Notes: generated by a model not told the origin, from the letters alone. Numbered from the stretch's first letter, positions 35,250 to 48,007 are shown. The stretch: 64,000 bases of DNA from Pyrenula massariospora (GCA_021030905.1 JAGFMI010000029.1:1-64000), one strand, 5' to 3'. Numbers and translations: made by a program.

Positions 35250-35480
35250 GAGGACCCATATCGTGCAACATGGGTAGTAATCGCCCTAGACATGTTAGCT
35301 TGGGGCATTTTCGCGGGCGTAAGATGCTTGGCTTACCTTCCACTTGGGTCCGTTTGCTTGGACCATGTCGGAGTCCACCGCATCACTGTCTTTGCGCAAT
35401 ATGGAGGGAAGTGCTGATCGTACATTGTCCGGTACCAATACCTGCATCTCGTCAGTAGAGGGTTTTACTATCAGATGGAT

Positions 35481-37410
35481 TCAGCCGGCATACGCTTCCT
35501 TGCTATCAGGAATGTCGTCTCCCCATTCTGGCTTTGGGTTCCTCAGCATCTCGTCTGTCACCTGCTCTTCGGCCTCATCTTTAAGAGCGTCAATCCAACC
35601 ATAGCCTACGCCGTCACTGAATTGCTCTTTTTGCCGCCATAGAATCTTGTCTGGCAGATACGGCTTAACGTCTGGTTCTTCTGATGTATCGAATGCCTTG
35701 CGAATGATATATTTCTCTATCCGGTCTTTGGTGATCATCTTTTCTTGAGGGTCCACGTTCATTGCCACTTCCAGAAATTGCTTATCGAGGAAAGGCACAC
35801 GGGCCTCTACGCCCCAAGCGGACGTTGACTTGTTCGCTCGCAAACAGTCTGCCAAGTGAAGATTCTTCACTCTTCGGATGGTTTCGGCATGGAAAGATTC
35901 CTTGTCTGGGGCTGCGTGGAAGTACAAATATCCTCCAAAAATCTCATCACTACCTTCTCCGCTCAAAACCATTTTGACGCCAATTGCCTTGATTTTGCGA
36001 CTTAACAGGAACATGGGCGTCGATGCGCGGATAGTGGTTACATCATACGTCTCTAGGTGATATATTACATCAGAAAGGGCTTCCAGTCCATCGTCGATCG
36101 TAAACGTGAAATCGTGGTGCTTGGTGCCAAGGAATTTCGCGACTTCTATTGCAGCTTTCGTATCCGGCGCTCCGGGAAGCCCAATGGAAAACGAATGTAA
36201 TTGTGGTAGATGCGTCACTGTTGAAAGCTCGTTCTCATCGTCAATACCGACAAGACCGTCATCTCTGGGCTTGCTATGGTAGCCGTTGGTGCCGCCTTTA
36301 GCGACTGCCTGTTGACGTTGCGTTTCTCTTTGCGCTATCGAGGCCACCAAGCTCGAATCCAGTCCACCAGATAGAAGCACTCCATACGGGACTTCAGCCA
36401 TCAGTCTCTTCAGAACGGATCTCTCTAGCGTATGGCGAAGAGCCTTGTAGTCCACTGGAGATGTAGGCACATTCTTAGGATCCCACCATGAAGGCTCGAA
36501 GTATCGAGTAAAAGAATCTGTTTTGGAGTCGTATACATGTCCTGGAGGAAATGAAGTAATATCATCGCAGACTTGGTAGAGACATTTGAGCTCGGACGCA
36601 AAGTAGACTGCTCCCGGTGTCTTGCTGGAACGACCCAAATAGAAGCTGGTTATACCAATAGGATCTCGGGCAGCTATTGTGCGATCCTGACTCTTATCGT
36701 ATAAGACCCATGAGAACATGCCATCGAGGAATTTGGGGGCATCTAAGCCATGCTCAATATACTATCCTTTGTCAGTCTTCGCACGCAAACAGCCCAGGTC
36801 ACAAATGCAACTTTACCAAAGGTATTATGCATTCGCAATCTGAGTTGGTTTTGAAGTTGTACGGTTGTTTCAGCTGTTTCCTGATGATTCTGTGGTTGTA
36901 GATCTCGCCATTGACAGCCAGTGCCAGGGTCCCTTCATCGTTTACTAACGGCTGGGCTCCAGAGTCTGGGTTGTTAGTCGATGTCTGGATTTGCTAATTT
37001 TGAAGCACATACTAATGCCAACGATGCTCAAACGCTCATGTGCAAGGACTGCCGATCGTTAGCCCGTGCCCAAGGTCCAAGTGCGTATCCGCTGACCGGT
37101 ATTCTTTGCAACAAAGTTGCCGCCTATCAAGTGTGAGCAATTCGGAATGCACCCGAGGCTCTGGTTGACTCACTCCAATCCGGACCCCTGTGGCGGACTC
37201 TAGAGGGATCAGTCAGCAGTCGAAGCGCGGTTCAGATATGCAGGTACCGACTGTTTGGCCATGCGCAGGGCCGTGGGCTTGAATTTTTGCACATCCGGGT
37301 GGCTGCTGTGCGGTTAGCATCGGAGCCAAATTCGTGGCAGATCTTCGAGGATCAGGCCTCGAAGGATGCGGCACCCTGACTTACGCGTGGCAGGCGAAGA
37401 TTCCACACAT
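35481..37410 (-). CDS. ASN1: Asparagine synthetase (glutamine-hydrolysing)
   Basis: Makes asparagine from aspartate, glutamine and ATP in the cytosol. Seven exons (37410-37385, 37305-37252, 37199-37174, 37123-37097, 37048-37013, 36965-36817, 36761-35481) join in frame to 532 aa. The nucleophile Cys2 follows the initiator Met (MCGIFACHA). The amidotransferase domain shows [30 protein letters not shown] and SDCECIIPL. The synthetase domain has the ATP-pyrophosphatase loop SGGLDSS at about 237-243, then [30 protein letters not shown] and [16 protein letters not shown]. Five of the first exons are under 60 nt, so automated models will easily truncate the N-terminus and lose Cys2. The second donor (GTCGGT) departs from the usual GTANGT. 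Mito-type signals are absent. Confidence 0.95.
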
Positions 37411-38162
37411 CTTGGCCGGTGTGTAGGCAACCGTATCCAGCGATAGCTTCAACTCGTAGAAAGAGAGTATGTTGGATGGTCTGGAGGACGTGGGTGAGAA
37501 CACACAGCGGCTGGGAATTTTTGAGTCATGGGCGGTTTTTCGATAAGATAAGCACAGTGGGATGGGCCATGCTTCTTTTAAGGAACAGCGCGACACTGGC
37601 CGCCGCCCTTAGAATTTGCATCCCATACCCCACGAGCTGTTCAACAGTGAAGGGATCACTGGCGGCGCAAATTAGGGCCCGATCCAATTCTGGAATCACG
37701 CGAGCATTTACAAGAATCTTTAGCTTCGTGGGACAGGCCCAGGGCTACTGCATGCATACCCCGCAATACGGAAGAACCCCCACGTCGGGTGATGTTCGCG
37801 AAGCCCCGCGGAATTGCATAGCGGAAAAGTAGCTTGTCAGGCCCAGATCTTGCTTTTCAGGCAATGAGTGCAGGTACGGCAATGATCAATGGCTCGGAGG
37901 AGCTGAAGCACGTTGTATTTATGTGTCATCCTTCATGCACGTAATGTTGAATGCCCGAAACCTGACCCTGTTCACATGCATCCAACCTGCTTCACCTCCC
38001 TGGGTATCAAAACCTTAACGCCACCCGTGCTCTTTACGCCTCGCTCTGGAAATTTCAATAGACAGAAGATGCGCTTAATCGTGCTGAATCCGCATGCGCC
38101 ATGTAAATCATCGATCCTTGCCGTGAGCCAACTTCGCTCAATCCCGGTCATCTGACTAGGTA
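37411..38162. other. Intergenic ASN1-UBC9
   Basis: This holds the promoter and leader of asparagine synthetase and the 3' flank of UBC9. No other feature is recognised. Confidence 0.5.
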
Positions 38163-38788
38163 TCACGGGGCTGGATTTTCCTTCACAACGTGCTTGACTT
38201 TCTTCTCGTACGCTGCTCGGTCTTTCTTGAAGAGATTGTATGCTTCTGCTTGGGCAGGAGACTCTGGATTTGGATCATTGAGTAGGTCCTGAATTCCGAG
38301 CAGAATTTGCTTGATAGTGATCGCTGGCTTCCAGCCCTCATCTTCGTTTAAAATAGACAGACATACGGTGCCTGAAGGGTAGACGTTGGGATGAAATAGC
38401 GGAGGAACGAATTTGCCTGCGAGATGTCAGACGAATTCACAAACTGTATTTGCGAATGCGGGAACTCACATTTTGGCGGCTTTGTGGGATATTCTTCGTA
38501 GGTTTCAGTATGAGATTGGATGGGACCTCAGATGGCTTACCGTCAGGGAAGATGACGTCCAGTTTGAAAAGCCCACCCTCCCACAACGTTTTTTCCTTGC
38601 CTGGAACTCCGCATTCCCACTTCTTCAGGTCCAAGACCCCCTGAGCATTGCGATGTGGTTTTGCAAAGAATCCGAAAGGATGGTCGCGCCTCCACTGCTT
38701 CCTACGGACGGTCAATCGAACTATCCACGGACAATCGGACCTGTCTTCCATACCTCTCCTCCTGCAACCGATTTAGGCAGAGCGTCAT
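38163..38788 (-). CDS. UBC9: SUMO-conjugating enzyme E2 (Ubc9)
   Basis: Transfers SUMO to substrate lysines in the nucleus. Four exons (38788-38754, 38701-38541, 38493-38470, 38416-38163) give 157 aa, the same length as the yeast enzyme. Ubc9-specific features are the basic N-terminal helix ([19 protein letters not shown]), [17 protein letters not shown], the extended [15 protein letters not shown] loop and the active-site Cys92 in [15 protein letters not shown]. The C-terminal half ends with a [12 protein letters not shown] helix and [10 protein letters not shown]. Exon 3 is only 24 nt long, encoding part of [10 protein letters not shown], and the donor and acceptor on either side are canonical. 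It lies head-to-tail upstream of asparagine synthetase on the same strand, with no evident functional link. Confidence 0.96.
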
Positions 38789-41197
38789 CTTAGCGTTGAA
38801 CTACTTTCTGCAGGGTCGCAAGATAGTGAATATAAGGGTTCCTAGAGTCTACTTTCGCAAGGACTCGTCGAAAGAAAATACTAGGAAGTGTGAAAGACTG
38901 GGAGGAAAAAGCAAGTTGTTCAGGCGCGGCTCTACGAACCTTGAGCAAGGCTGCCAAGAATTGCAAACCAAGCAAACAGCCGTGAACTCCCGGAAAGCAA
39001 TTCCGCACTCCGTCCCGAGTATCAACCCGGAACGGCCGGAGAAGCGACGGTTCCCAACATAAATTGGACCTTGTCAATGTAGGTAATTCTTTGACGAAGT
39101 ATTTGGTCATTGTGATTTTCTATCATGCTTATCTCTCTCGCCACTATCGACAACATTAAGCAGACACTCTTGCTCATACCTTTGATTAGGCAACCCGGTG
39201 GCTAGGTACGCTTTACACGAAGATTAACAACGGTCTTATGAATGGCCCTTTCTGCACCAACACCACTTATTTCGTTCCGTCAAAATTTGATGAAATGGAA
39301 TTTGAGACTTGTGCTCAGGGGTCACCGCCATGAAATTTCGAGTTTTATGGGTGCACGAAAGCCTTGTGATCAGAGAACGGCATACCCACAGCACGATCTT
39401 CTTAGCTATGGTAATACTACTTAGATAGTGTCTCTCCTTGGCTTTCATCTAGCACCTGTTGAGACTTCTCGTTCCAAACCTCTTTGGAAATTCGTTTAAG
39501 CCTCTACTGAATGTTTTGGTCTTGCGATAAGTTCCTCACAGCAGGAAATCCTATGACGACTCCTTGGCCATAAACGTCTAGCTTCTATATGATAACTCTG
39601 ACACGAATTAAGCATCTAGTTTAATCGGTAATCTCTACGAAGATTCCTCCAAGTTTTGAAGTCATCTGGTCCCATGTTCCGCCGTCGCTCAAAACCTCCC
39701 CATCCCCGCTCGATCAAAGACAGTTTTCTCCATGTCTACGCATTGTGTGCACAGCTCACCTGGATCCTTGCGAACCATCGTCTGTGTCCCTCTACAGCGT
39801 CCCAATCCATAGCGCAAAGCCCGGCACTGCTCGAGAGCGGCCCCAGTCTTCGGGGACGGCACGCAGGCCTCTGCGTACGTCTTTCCACAAAGCCGACAAG
39901 TTGTGTGGATCGCAAATGTTTTACACATGTCGGTTCGAGGAATGGGATAAAGACTGCGTGTTTGCGAGATGATCGTTTGTCGTATTGACGAGTTGTACGC
40001 AAATTATCAGTCAATCCTGAAAGTTATGGCCGGATATACGAACTGCGATTGTGCGCTTCTTTGTGTCGAGAATCTTCACTAAAGCAACTCGAAAGCTTTT
40101 CACAATTTCATTGTTCTTAGGCAGGAGAAGTCCACATTACTCTCTTAACCCATCGTTGAGCTCGAAAGACAATTCATCATCCTTCACAATGCCACAGTTC
40201 ACCTCTCCGATCTCTAAATCCATGGTGCACCGTCCCTCCCCTCCATTAAACAAGGCACAACGAAAGTCAGAGAGTCTCCCCTTCGGCCGGGCAAGGCTTC
40301 CTTGCACACATACTTCGGAAATTTGCCCCCAACAATTGCCTGATAGATGGTAGGATCACAGGTGGACAGAATATGATCACACCCTTTTCTACTGACCCTA
40401 ATTAGACCTCTCGTACGAGCTTATGCTTCCCAACAAGCCCTCGCCCCTTTCCACAAAACAGTGCGCCGCTCACATAGGTCGTTCTACGGGTCCGTCCGTT
40501 CTTCTGACCCGTGTTTCATCCTCCCCCTTTTGCCTGACTACCTTTTCTTTTTCCTTTGTCACTTTCCAGTTTAGCGGCCTCGTATTTACCGTCGAGCTAG
40601 ATCAGTCAGAGCGTGCGAATTTGTTGTTATTGAGATGTCAGCCGCTCAATCAGGGCGACTTTCAGCCACCGTCAGGAGTCAGGGATGCCAAAGACGGCCG
40701 GAAAAGGATTGAACAGAGCCTTGTTTCCGCAAATTAAGATTAAACCACGATGAGTACAGTGATACGCACGTCGATCAGGCAAGTTGTTGGAGATGTTAGG
40801 GAGGCCTAAGGGAATTATTGATATCTGAGATAGTACATGCAGAGTACTTGTGTAAATATGCCCCTTTATGCCTTCCACAAAATACACCAAGTCCCTGGTA
40901 TCTTATCCAGAGTTACTATACCCTTCCATGAAAGACATACATAATATTAACACATTATCCAGTCAAGACCATAGACAAGGCCAGATAGGAAAGAAGATTA
41001 AGCCCGTTTCTTCCATATCATTACTTGTTCCAACTTGCAAAGCACTGACCTGTAGCATATTGCCGTACCACGGTATAAATTCGACAAAACAGCCCTCACC
41101 ATGACCACCGTTGTACCGCATTCCCGGCGAAGCGAATAGAGAGCGGAACCGTCGTCTTTGCAAAGCCGAATAAAAGGTGTAGTGAATGTGAGAGAAC
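38789..41197. other. Long intergenic stretch, no gene supported
   Basis: These 2.4 kb hold only short, motif-free open frames on both strands. A plus-strand frame beginning with an ATG at 40188 (about 55 codons) has a fair start context but no recognisable product. A non-coding transcript or a small unconserved gene cannot be excluded. Confidence 0.4.
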
Positions 41198-41842
41198 CTA
41201 GACCGCCAGCATAGCCACTAGTCCCAGTCCCAAAGCCGCTCCTTTCCCAATCGGCGCGCGTTCTGGCGGTGCAGCATTGACTGTAGCGACCTGGACAGTG
41301 GGCGACGTGCTACTCGCGATCGTCGTTCCACCAGTGGGTGTGGTCAGCGTTGCAGGTGTGGGAGTGGACAGCGTCACAGCTGTGGAGGAGATTGTCGTTG
41401 TATCTTGGCTCAAATAGGTTGAAGTGTAATCTGTGGATGCGGTGATGGTTGTGTATGGGATGCCCGACCCAATTGTGGTTGTTGAGTAACTGGTTGAGTA
41501 GCTGGTTGAGTAGCTGGTCGATTCTGAATAAGAGTAGGAGAACGAGTAGGACGTGTACGTGTACGTTGGCCCTGGACCCAAGTCGATAGTCGACGTGCTG
41601 GTCGAGTACGTAAAGGAATACAAGCTGATGATTCCCCCACCGCCACTGCACTGTTCGCCATCTGGGCAGCAGCCGTTAGGCACACAATATTGTCCTGGAG
41701 GGCATCCACCGCCAAGGCTGTCCCCACAGCAAGTGTCTGTAGAGTAGATGCAACCATCGCCGCACGGTTTTTCATTCGATGCACAATAATATTGGCCATA
41801 GGCAGTGGAGGCCATGAGTGTGAGTAAGATAAGAGCGAGCAT
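41198..41842 (-). CDS. Secreted Cys-rich, Ser/Thr/Tyr-rich GPI-type protein
   Basis: A single-exon gene of 214 aa with a signal peptide (MLALILLTLMASTAYG). The mature N-terminus has ten cysteines within about 50 residues, in a spacing (KPCGDGC, DTCCGD, GGCPPGQYC, NGCCPDGEQC) like granulin- or EGF-like wall proteins. A stalk rich in Ser, Thr and Tyr follows, with perfect TSYS repeats. It ends in a hydrophobic tail (GAALGLGLVAMLAV) typical of a GPI-attachment signal. The ATG at 41842 was selected because the signal peptide starts there; an upstream in-frame extension would bury it. It is probably located on the cell wall or plasma membrane. Similar proteins are frequent in ascomycete secretomes, and their function is unknown. 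Confidence 0.8.
   Translation of the reverse strand: MLALILLTLMASTAYGQYYCASNEKPCGDGCIYSTDTCCGDSLGGGCPPGQYCVPNGCCPDGEQCSGGGGIISLYSFTYSTSTSTIDLGPGPTYTYTSYSFSYSYSESTSYSTSYSTSYSTTTIGSGIPYTTITASTDYTSTYLSQDTTTISSTAVTLSTPTPATLTTPTGGTTIASSTSPTVQVATVNAAPPERAPIGKGAALGLGLVAMLAV
41484..41519. repeat. Three 12-bp tandem repeats coding TSYS
   Basis: Three consecutive 12-bp units (GAGTAACTGGTT, GAGTAGCTGGTT, GAGTAGCTGGTC) lie in frame in the GPI-type gene and encode TSYS units on the minus strand. Such in-frame repeats in wall proteins are prone to change in copy number. Confidence 0.85.
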
Positions 41843-43046
41843 TTTGATTGTATGAGGTACTGACTTATAGTAGCGAGAGTGGGTAGAGGCTATCTCAAGC
41901 AAGGGGAGGAAAGCGAGCGAGGTGAGAAAAAAGATGGGAAAAATTTTCAGAGCTCGAGGGAGGCTCAAGTTATAAGGAACAAGGATGGCTCGCAGCCTTG
42001 TGAACACGAGTGTGAGCACGAGGTAATGCAAGGATTAGCTGACGAGCACCAGGACAGACAAGGCGGACCCAACAAATAAAAATTGACCATGTCATTTTCA
42101 TGGTCCCAGAATGAGACCGCATTTTCTTAGAGAATCGCCCAGCCGCTGTGGCTTGTGGGGGCAGGAGCCTCCCACAGATACTCCTCAAGAGCTCTCTATG
42201 AACTTCATCTTTAGATCCGATAAATATTTTAGAAAAGAGCTTCGTAATTCAGATATGTGGGGCCTACGGCCAAACAAAATGGGTTGACACCTGCTTTACA
42301 ATGCGAACGCAAAGCCGCCATCGTGAGGGCAATGATGAGTTTCAGAAAAAACTGCCAAGAATCGGTGGCTGCACTAAAGCTGGAGGAACATGTACGGCGC
42401 AGAAGTGTAGATTAGCAAGGGTCTTTGCAGGCGTAAGGACTCTTCCGCCCAAGGTGTGAGTCCTAAAGTATTGCTCCTGTTCCTAAAGAGGCAAACCTGA
42501 CCGAACGTCCTGAGGAGCTTCCCAATCCACAACCGGGCGCATCTGCTTTCTTTTTTGCGAGGCGACTGAAGGAGAGCAAAAGGGGCTGTGTTGGCTGTGG
42601 GCGATGCCATGAGACTAAGGGATCCGCACGCTAATAGGCTCGCTAGCAGGTCGCAAAATGAAATTGTAGCAGAAAAGTAACAGGACGATGACATGTTTGG
42701 GGAAATATCCATGTGACTTGCCCTCTGTAGCATTGTCCTGGGAGCCACCTGCTGCTTCGACTTTTGATCAAGGATATGAAAGCAAACATGGCGAGGTTCC
42801 AAGGGCGGCTCTAAATTTAGATGAGCACACCAATTAAAATGCAAAGCATTTGAGCAGTTTGGGTTCTAGATTGTAGCGCGTGAATTGAATACGCCAGGAT
42901 ACGCTGAACCGCGTTGTTCATGGGCCGGACCATGGGTGGCCCGTGCTGAAGCAGGCGGAGCACATTTGCTCTGTTTGCAAATTCTTGGCGGAGCCCGCGT
43001 TCCGCCGACGATATCTAAATTCCGCCGGACGAGCCTTCTGGTTCTC
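41843..43046. other. Intergenic between divergent genes
   Basis: These 1.2 kb contain the promoters of the GPI-type gene (-) and the lipoate ligase (+). A 156-codon open frame at 42374-42844 on the minus strand shows no motif and is not annotated. Confidence 0.45.
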
Positions 43047-44461
43047 ATGCGCTTGATGCCTTTGGCGGGCAAGCAATTGAACTATATACACTGCAGGGCA
43101 TTTTGCACTACACGACTCTTGCACCGACAGCCGCTACAATCTCAACGAGCAATTAGCCTCCGCGACGTAGAAGACGCCAATGGCTCTCATGGTTTCGTCG
43201 TCCGTTCCACCACCTTCGATCCATATATCAACCTGTCTATAGAGAATTACCTCCTCACTCATTCTCAACTCAACTCACGAGTCTACTTTTTTTACGTGAA
43301 CAATCCTTCGGTGGTCATCGGCCGAAATCAAAATCCATGGCTGGAGGCGAACCTGCAAGCTTTCCATGCCTTGGGAAAGCCGGCTTCGGTTGAACTCGTA
43401 CGCCGTGGATCGGGTGGAGGCACAGTCTTTCATGATCATGGCAATCTCAATTACTGTGCAATTATGCCTCCGAAGTTGTTCACGCGCAATCTGCACGCTC
43501 AAGTCCTTGCGGACGCATTGAATAAGACGGCCATTACGGGAAAAGCTGGAGACTTTCACGTCAATGAAAGGCATGACGTTGTGTTTGACCATGCTGGGAC
43601 CACTATCAAGATATCTGGCTCTGCGTATAAGCTGACCAAGAACCGCGCTTTGCACCATGGGACATGTCTCTTCGCATCGGACCTGGGGAATGTCCACAAG
43701 TACCTGAATTCACCTGCCCGGTTCTATATCAGCGCAAAGGGCGTGGAAAGCACGCGGAGCAAGGTTGACAATATCATCAATACTGTCCAGAGCGATGAAG
43801 TGGACAAGGAATATCAGACTGAATCTGGTAGCAAATCATCTAGCATTATGCAAAAAGTCATATCGTATTTCCTCGACGGAGCTGCCTTGGCAACATCCGG
43901 ACAAGAACAACCCCTGACGCATATATATTTGTTAGAAACAGATGGTCACTTACACCAATCTGTGAACAAGAGCACACCGTCGCATCCGGTATCCTCTGCC
44001 GAACCCCCAGAAGTCGTTGATGAGATCGAGTCTAGTGCTAGCGAGCTAAGAGTCCGTCGATTTTCTTTCCCCTAGCCGTCCAAACTCTTTTGTACTGCTC
44101 GCTCAATAAAGATTCTGACTAACAAACAACACAGACTTCTTCCTGGAAATTCCTCCAAACACCCCGCTTCACTTTCACCAGCCACCCTGAGCTATCCTCA
44201 GATAACGTAGGGCCAACCTCTTCCCGTGAAGCACCATCGGTACAGGCTCCGTTTCCTAGAGAATCCGGCATCACCTTGCACGTCAAATCCGGCGTCATTG
44301 AATCGTCCGAGGGGGCCTGCATTCTTCCAGACGCAAATCTCGACGGGAGAATACTACATGAGATTGAGGACTGGCGGCATCTAGTGACAGACGGCGAGGG
44401 AGTGGCGACGTGGCTAAACGAGACCTTACTGGTCCCTGCAACCGCCCGAGGGAATGGGTGA
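43047..44461 (+). CDS. AIM22: Mitochondrial lipoate-protein ligase
   Basis: Attaches lipoate or octanoate to the E2 subunits of 2-oxoacid dehydrogenases and to glycine-cleavage H protein. Exons 43047-44051 and 44135-44461 (83-bp intron, phase 0) give 443 aa. A basic presequence (MRLMPLAGKQLNYIHCRAF) precedes the biotin/lipoate A/B-type catalytic domain. That domain shows NLSIENYLLTH, NNPSVVIGRNQNPW, the glycine-rich RRGSGGGTVFHDHGNLNY loop and KISGSAYKLTKNRALHHGTC with the catalytic lysine. The second exon restores the WKFLQTPRFTFTS segment expected in the C-terminal part. The donor (GTCCGT) is weak, but the acceptor has a GACTAAC branch site. The closest named relative is the yeast AIM22/LplA group; whether free lipoate or transferred octanoyl is used cannot be told from sequence. 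Confidence 0.9.
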
Positions 44462-45584
44462 GTTGGACGATAGACTTAAATCCGCAACTAGATAATTTAC
44501 CAACTTAGTCTCTTGCTTCAAGATACTCTTTCAAGTCTTCCCGAATGCTCCGATGTCACCCAAAAAGACCGCCCTTCGCAAGCCCATCACGCCATAGACG
44601 CCACCCAGATCATCCCACCCTCGCGCCCCAAACTACCCATCAAACCTCCCTCCCCCTCCCACCCCTCCACACGCACAACGCACAATACCCCCCAATCATC
44701 CTCACCCCCTCCGGGCACTAGACACCCACTCCCTTCCCCTCCCCAATCCGTCCTCAACCCACAGAGCAAACCTCGTCTACCCACCCATGTTCCGCGCTTC
44801 TCCACGGACTGTGGCGGTTAATCGCGTCTCTATTCTCACTTAGGTCAGACTTGTTCAAGTAACGATTGGCGCGGATCGCCTGTGCTGACGTACCCCGTCC
44901 CCCTGATGCGACTGTTTTAGAGGAGGATTGTTGGTGGGTTGTGATCATGGGTGTGGGAATGGGAGTGAGGATGCGTGCTGTAGCCTTGGAGAGGTGGGGT
45001 GGGATGGACTGGTATAGCGAGGGGGAAATGAAGGGGGTTGATGGGAGGGTGGAGGGAGAGGGAGGTGGGTAGAGGTGTAGGTAGGGAGGTAGGTAGTTAA
45101 TTAGCCCCGTTACTATCCACAAAGACGAGACGAGCGGAGAGAGTAGGCACGCGGCGGGCGAGGTATACCACAGCGTACAGTTTCGTCAGTCTTTTTAGTT
45201 CGGTGAGGCTAGTGAATGTACACTTGTGTTATGTCCCACTGAGACGAGGAAGAAACACGCTCTGCAGGTGACTCTACGAGCGAGATGGAGAAACAGATGA
45301 GATGCCGGTTGACGGGAGACATGGAGGTTACACCGTTAGAGAAGGTGGTGTTTGAGCATGAACATGAAGCATCGTGGGGGATAATCTGCATGACACATTG
45401 GAGTCATGGACGTCTGGTCCAGGATGGGCGAACATTGACGTGAGGTCCATGATTAGTAATTATTGAACGCCATCTAATCTCTATCTCTCTGTCTCTCTGG
45501 ATTATGGATCATCTAGCTTTAGATAAAGCTAAAGTCCGCGTCTATAATTTCGTCTATGATCTTGTCCGCCTCGGTGTCAGCTCA
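44462..45584. other. Intergenic, C- and T-rich tracts
   Basis: This 1.1-kb region lies between two convergent genes. A C-rich tract (44590-44770) and G-rich DNA near 44940-45080 give open frames on both strands with low-complexity Pro/Ser or Gly translation. No gene is supported. Confidence 0.45.
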
Positions 45585-48007
45585 TCAAGGTAAGCTCATG
45601 AAGAGCTCCAACATTTTGAGGTAGTTTGGCGTGCCCAAACCGGTCATTGGGTCCCACCTAAACCGCAAAGGTTAGTATTCGTCTTTACTTTCACGACATT
45701 CGATATCCGCTGGACCTACCCCGGTGCCGCCCGAAATCCGTCCGTCCCACACCCCGGGTTCGATCCATTTGTAATATCGTTCAGCACGTATGGGTGCTCG
45801 TACAGAACTGGATTGATGAATCCGACTGGGCTCTTACCGACAGCAAGACGCTCCTCGTTGATAAGGTTGATGATGGAAGCAAAGACTGGGGCGCTAGCGC
45901 TTGTCCCGCCTTCGCGATGCAATTCTCCTCTAATCCACTCAGGATAATTCACGCCTATCGCAGAGACGTCCGGGTAGCCGCGACCGTCGCGCCGGTAGAT
46001 GCCGCCATGGGCTCCGACATTCTCATTGCCACTGTAGTAGGGATATGGAGGGGAATAGTTACCGAAGTATCTGTTCACCGCGAGTTAATGACTGAATCAC
46101 GGCGCAACGAAAAGACAAGACAGGATTGCCGGGCAGAACAGACAGCAACTGTACGTGAAAACAGATCAAAGCGCGATACCAAAATACTTACTCCTCTATC
46201 GCCTGGCGCTGATAGTCGGGTGCTTGGATGATATTGCTGAACCCGCCTCCGCTGGAAGCAACGTATGTGGTCCCATTGACCTCGTATTGACCAAATCTTG
46301 CCCCACTCTCTGGCTCAAAGACCTTCTGTCCAGGCCAGAGCATTGTTGCACCCACGGTAGTGACGTATGGGCAACTTGAGGGGAACAGGGGATTGAAGGC
46401 ATTCTGGTTTGGCCCAATGCAAGCTTCTCCTGGTAGTTCTTCTCCTGTATCGCTGTACTTAGGAAATGTAACGCCATTATCGCCCGACGCGAAGAACACG
46501 GTATGGCCCTGCAGCGCAAGCTTCATGAATCTACACCAAGTTCAGAATCAGTATGCCTTGCCTTAAGGATATTTTGATGTTGAAGGGTAAGAGTGCAAGG
46601 TCTTACTCGTTACACTGTCTAAGGTTGTATCGGAGCGGCAACGCCGCCTCTGGTCCAGCGTATGAAACACTAAGCACATTCGTGAGCGAGTAAGTACCAC
46701 ACTGTCTTGGGCCATCGTAGCCACCAGGTTCAGAATTTGGATAGCTTGGGTCAAGCGTTGGGTCATCTCCAGTTTGCCCAAATGCCGAGTAGCTGCAATA
46801 GGATCCATCAACAGCATCTAAAAAAGTGCCGAACATGCTCGACGAGTTAAGACTCATGGTCGAGTTATCGTCGTTTTGGAATAAAGTAATTTGCTGGGGG
46901 TATACGAGTGAGTAGGCAATAGTGAGATCGAGTATTGATTCACCAGTCGCTTGATCCTGTAGTGCAGGTGCTTGACCACCATTGATAGAAGCCAGTCTGG
47001 GGTGAGTACCGTTCGGAATGTCCAGGTTGAAATATGTGAAAAACGAATTCAAGTCCTCTAGCGAATAGAAATTCTGATCTTCGAAAATGCCGAGTGTATT
47101 GCCAAAAATCGCCCTAGATGCTTTAGGCACTCCATAAAGAGCTCGAATGCATGCTGGAGAAGTCGCTTTGTCGCATCTGTCTAGTGCTGTGGCATTTACA
47201 TAAGCCTTCGCGGTCTCAAACGTCCTCTGGCTTGACTTGACAGGACGAGGATTGGATCGGTCTTCGGAATGACGTTGGACCAGGCTTCGGTTAGTTTTGT
47301 GTTTGCGATTTGGACGAGCTAGTTTGATGCCTGGGCTAATGTAGTCGATGTGCTTTTGGACTGCTTTCGGAATGTGATAGCTATTACAACTTGTTAGATA
47401 AGGTCATAACAATATTGCATGTACCATGCGAGGCTTTAAGGCTGTAGTGCTTGAGCCTGGGAACATGTCTCCAACTTACACATCGCAGGCTGTAGTTGTT
47501 TCACCACTTCTGACGTGTTGGTACGCATGATAGGCTGTGTGAAGTAGTTCTTCTGCTTCCTTGACGGTGGCATCGATCGCCAGCCAGCCCTTGTTGTGCG
47601 AATGGCTGATACGAGATCGTGCGATTCCGGAAGATACCAGCCAGTCTGAAACGGTCTTGAGAGTTTCTCGAGTCGGGGCGAACGCGTCGTTGACTTGCTG
47701 AACAGTCCAGTGTTTACCGTAGGTTGGGGATTTTGGGTGGGAGCTGGAGACGTCAGAACAAGATCTTGTGTGATGAAAGTGTACCTCACACGTCCATAAG
47801 ATAATCGTGACCAAGATGGAGGTCATTTTGTGTCAACCCTATGCGAAGTGGAAGGATGGCGTTCGATCGGAGTCTACCGCGCTTCGCCCACTCGTGGGGA
47901 TGACTATCACGTTTCTCGTGAACAGCGTGAGACGAGGGGATGGAGCGAGAAAGGCAGAAGCAAATGGAACCAGCTAGCAAGGTCATGCGGAGTATTAACG
48001 AGTACAT
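45585..48007 (-). CDS. Sedolisin-type tripeptidyl peptidase (S53)
   Basis: A secreted, acid-acting serine-carboxyl peptidase made as a pro-enzyme. Six exons (48007-47790, 47743-47480, 47380-46607, 46530-46192, 46070-45720, 45657-45585) give 672 aa. A signal peptide is followed by a propeptide of the pro-kumamolisin type: RIGLTQNDLHLGHDYLMDV, then SPTYGKHWTVQQVNDAFAP. The catalytic domain carries Glu (about 307) and Asp (about 311) in TGESILDL, the oxyanion Asp in FASGDNGV, and the nucleophile Ser (about 589) in GGTSASAPVF. The final exon supplies GWDPMTGLGTPNYLKM, including part of the calcium site. All five introns are phase 2 and 46-121 bp. Such enzymes degrade peptides outside the cell. 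Confidence 0.93.

Noticed and set aside
42374-42844. 156-codon minus-strand open frame upstream of the lipoate ligase
   Set aside because: No motif or believable start was found, and it lies in the shared promoter region of two real genes.
45755-45775. tRNA-like GGGTTCGATCC
   Set aside because: It falls in an exon of the S53 peptidase and lacks the other tRNA arms.
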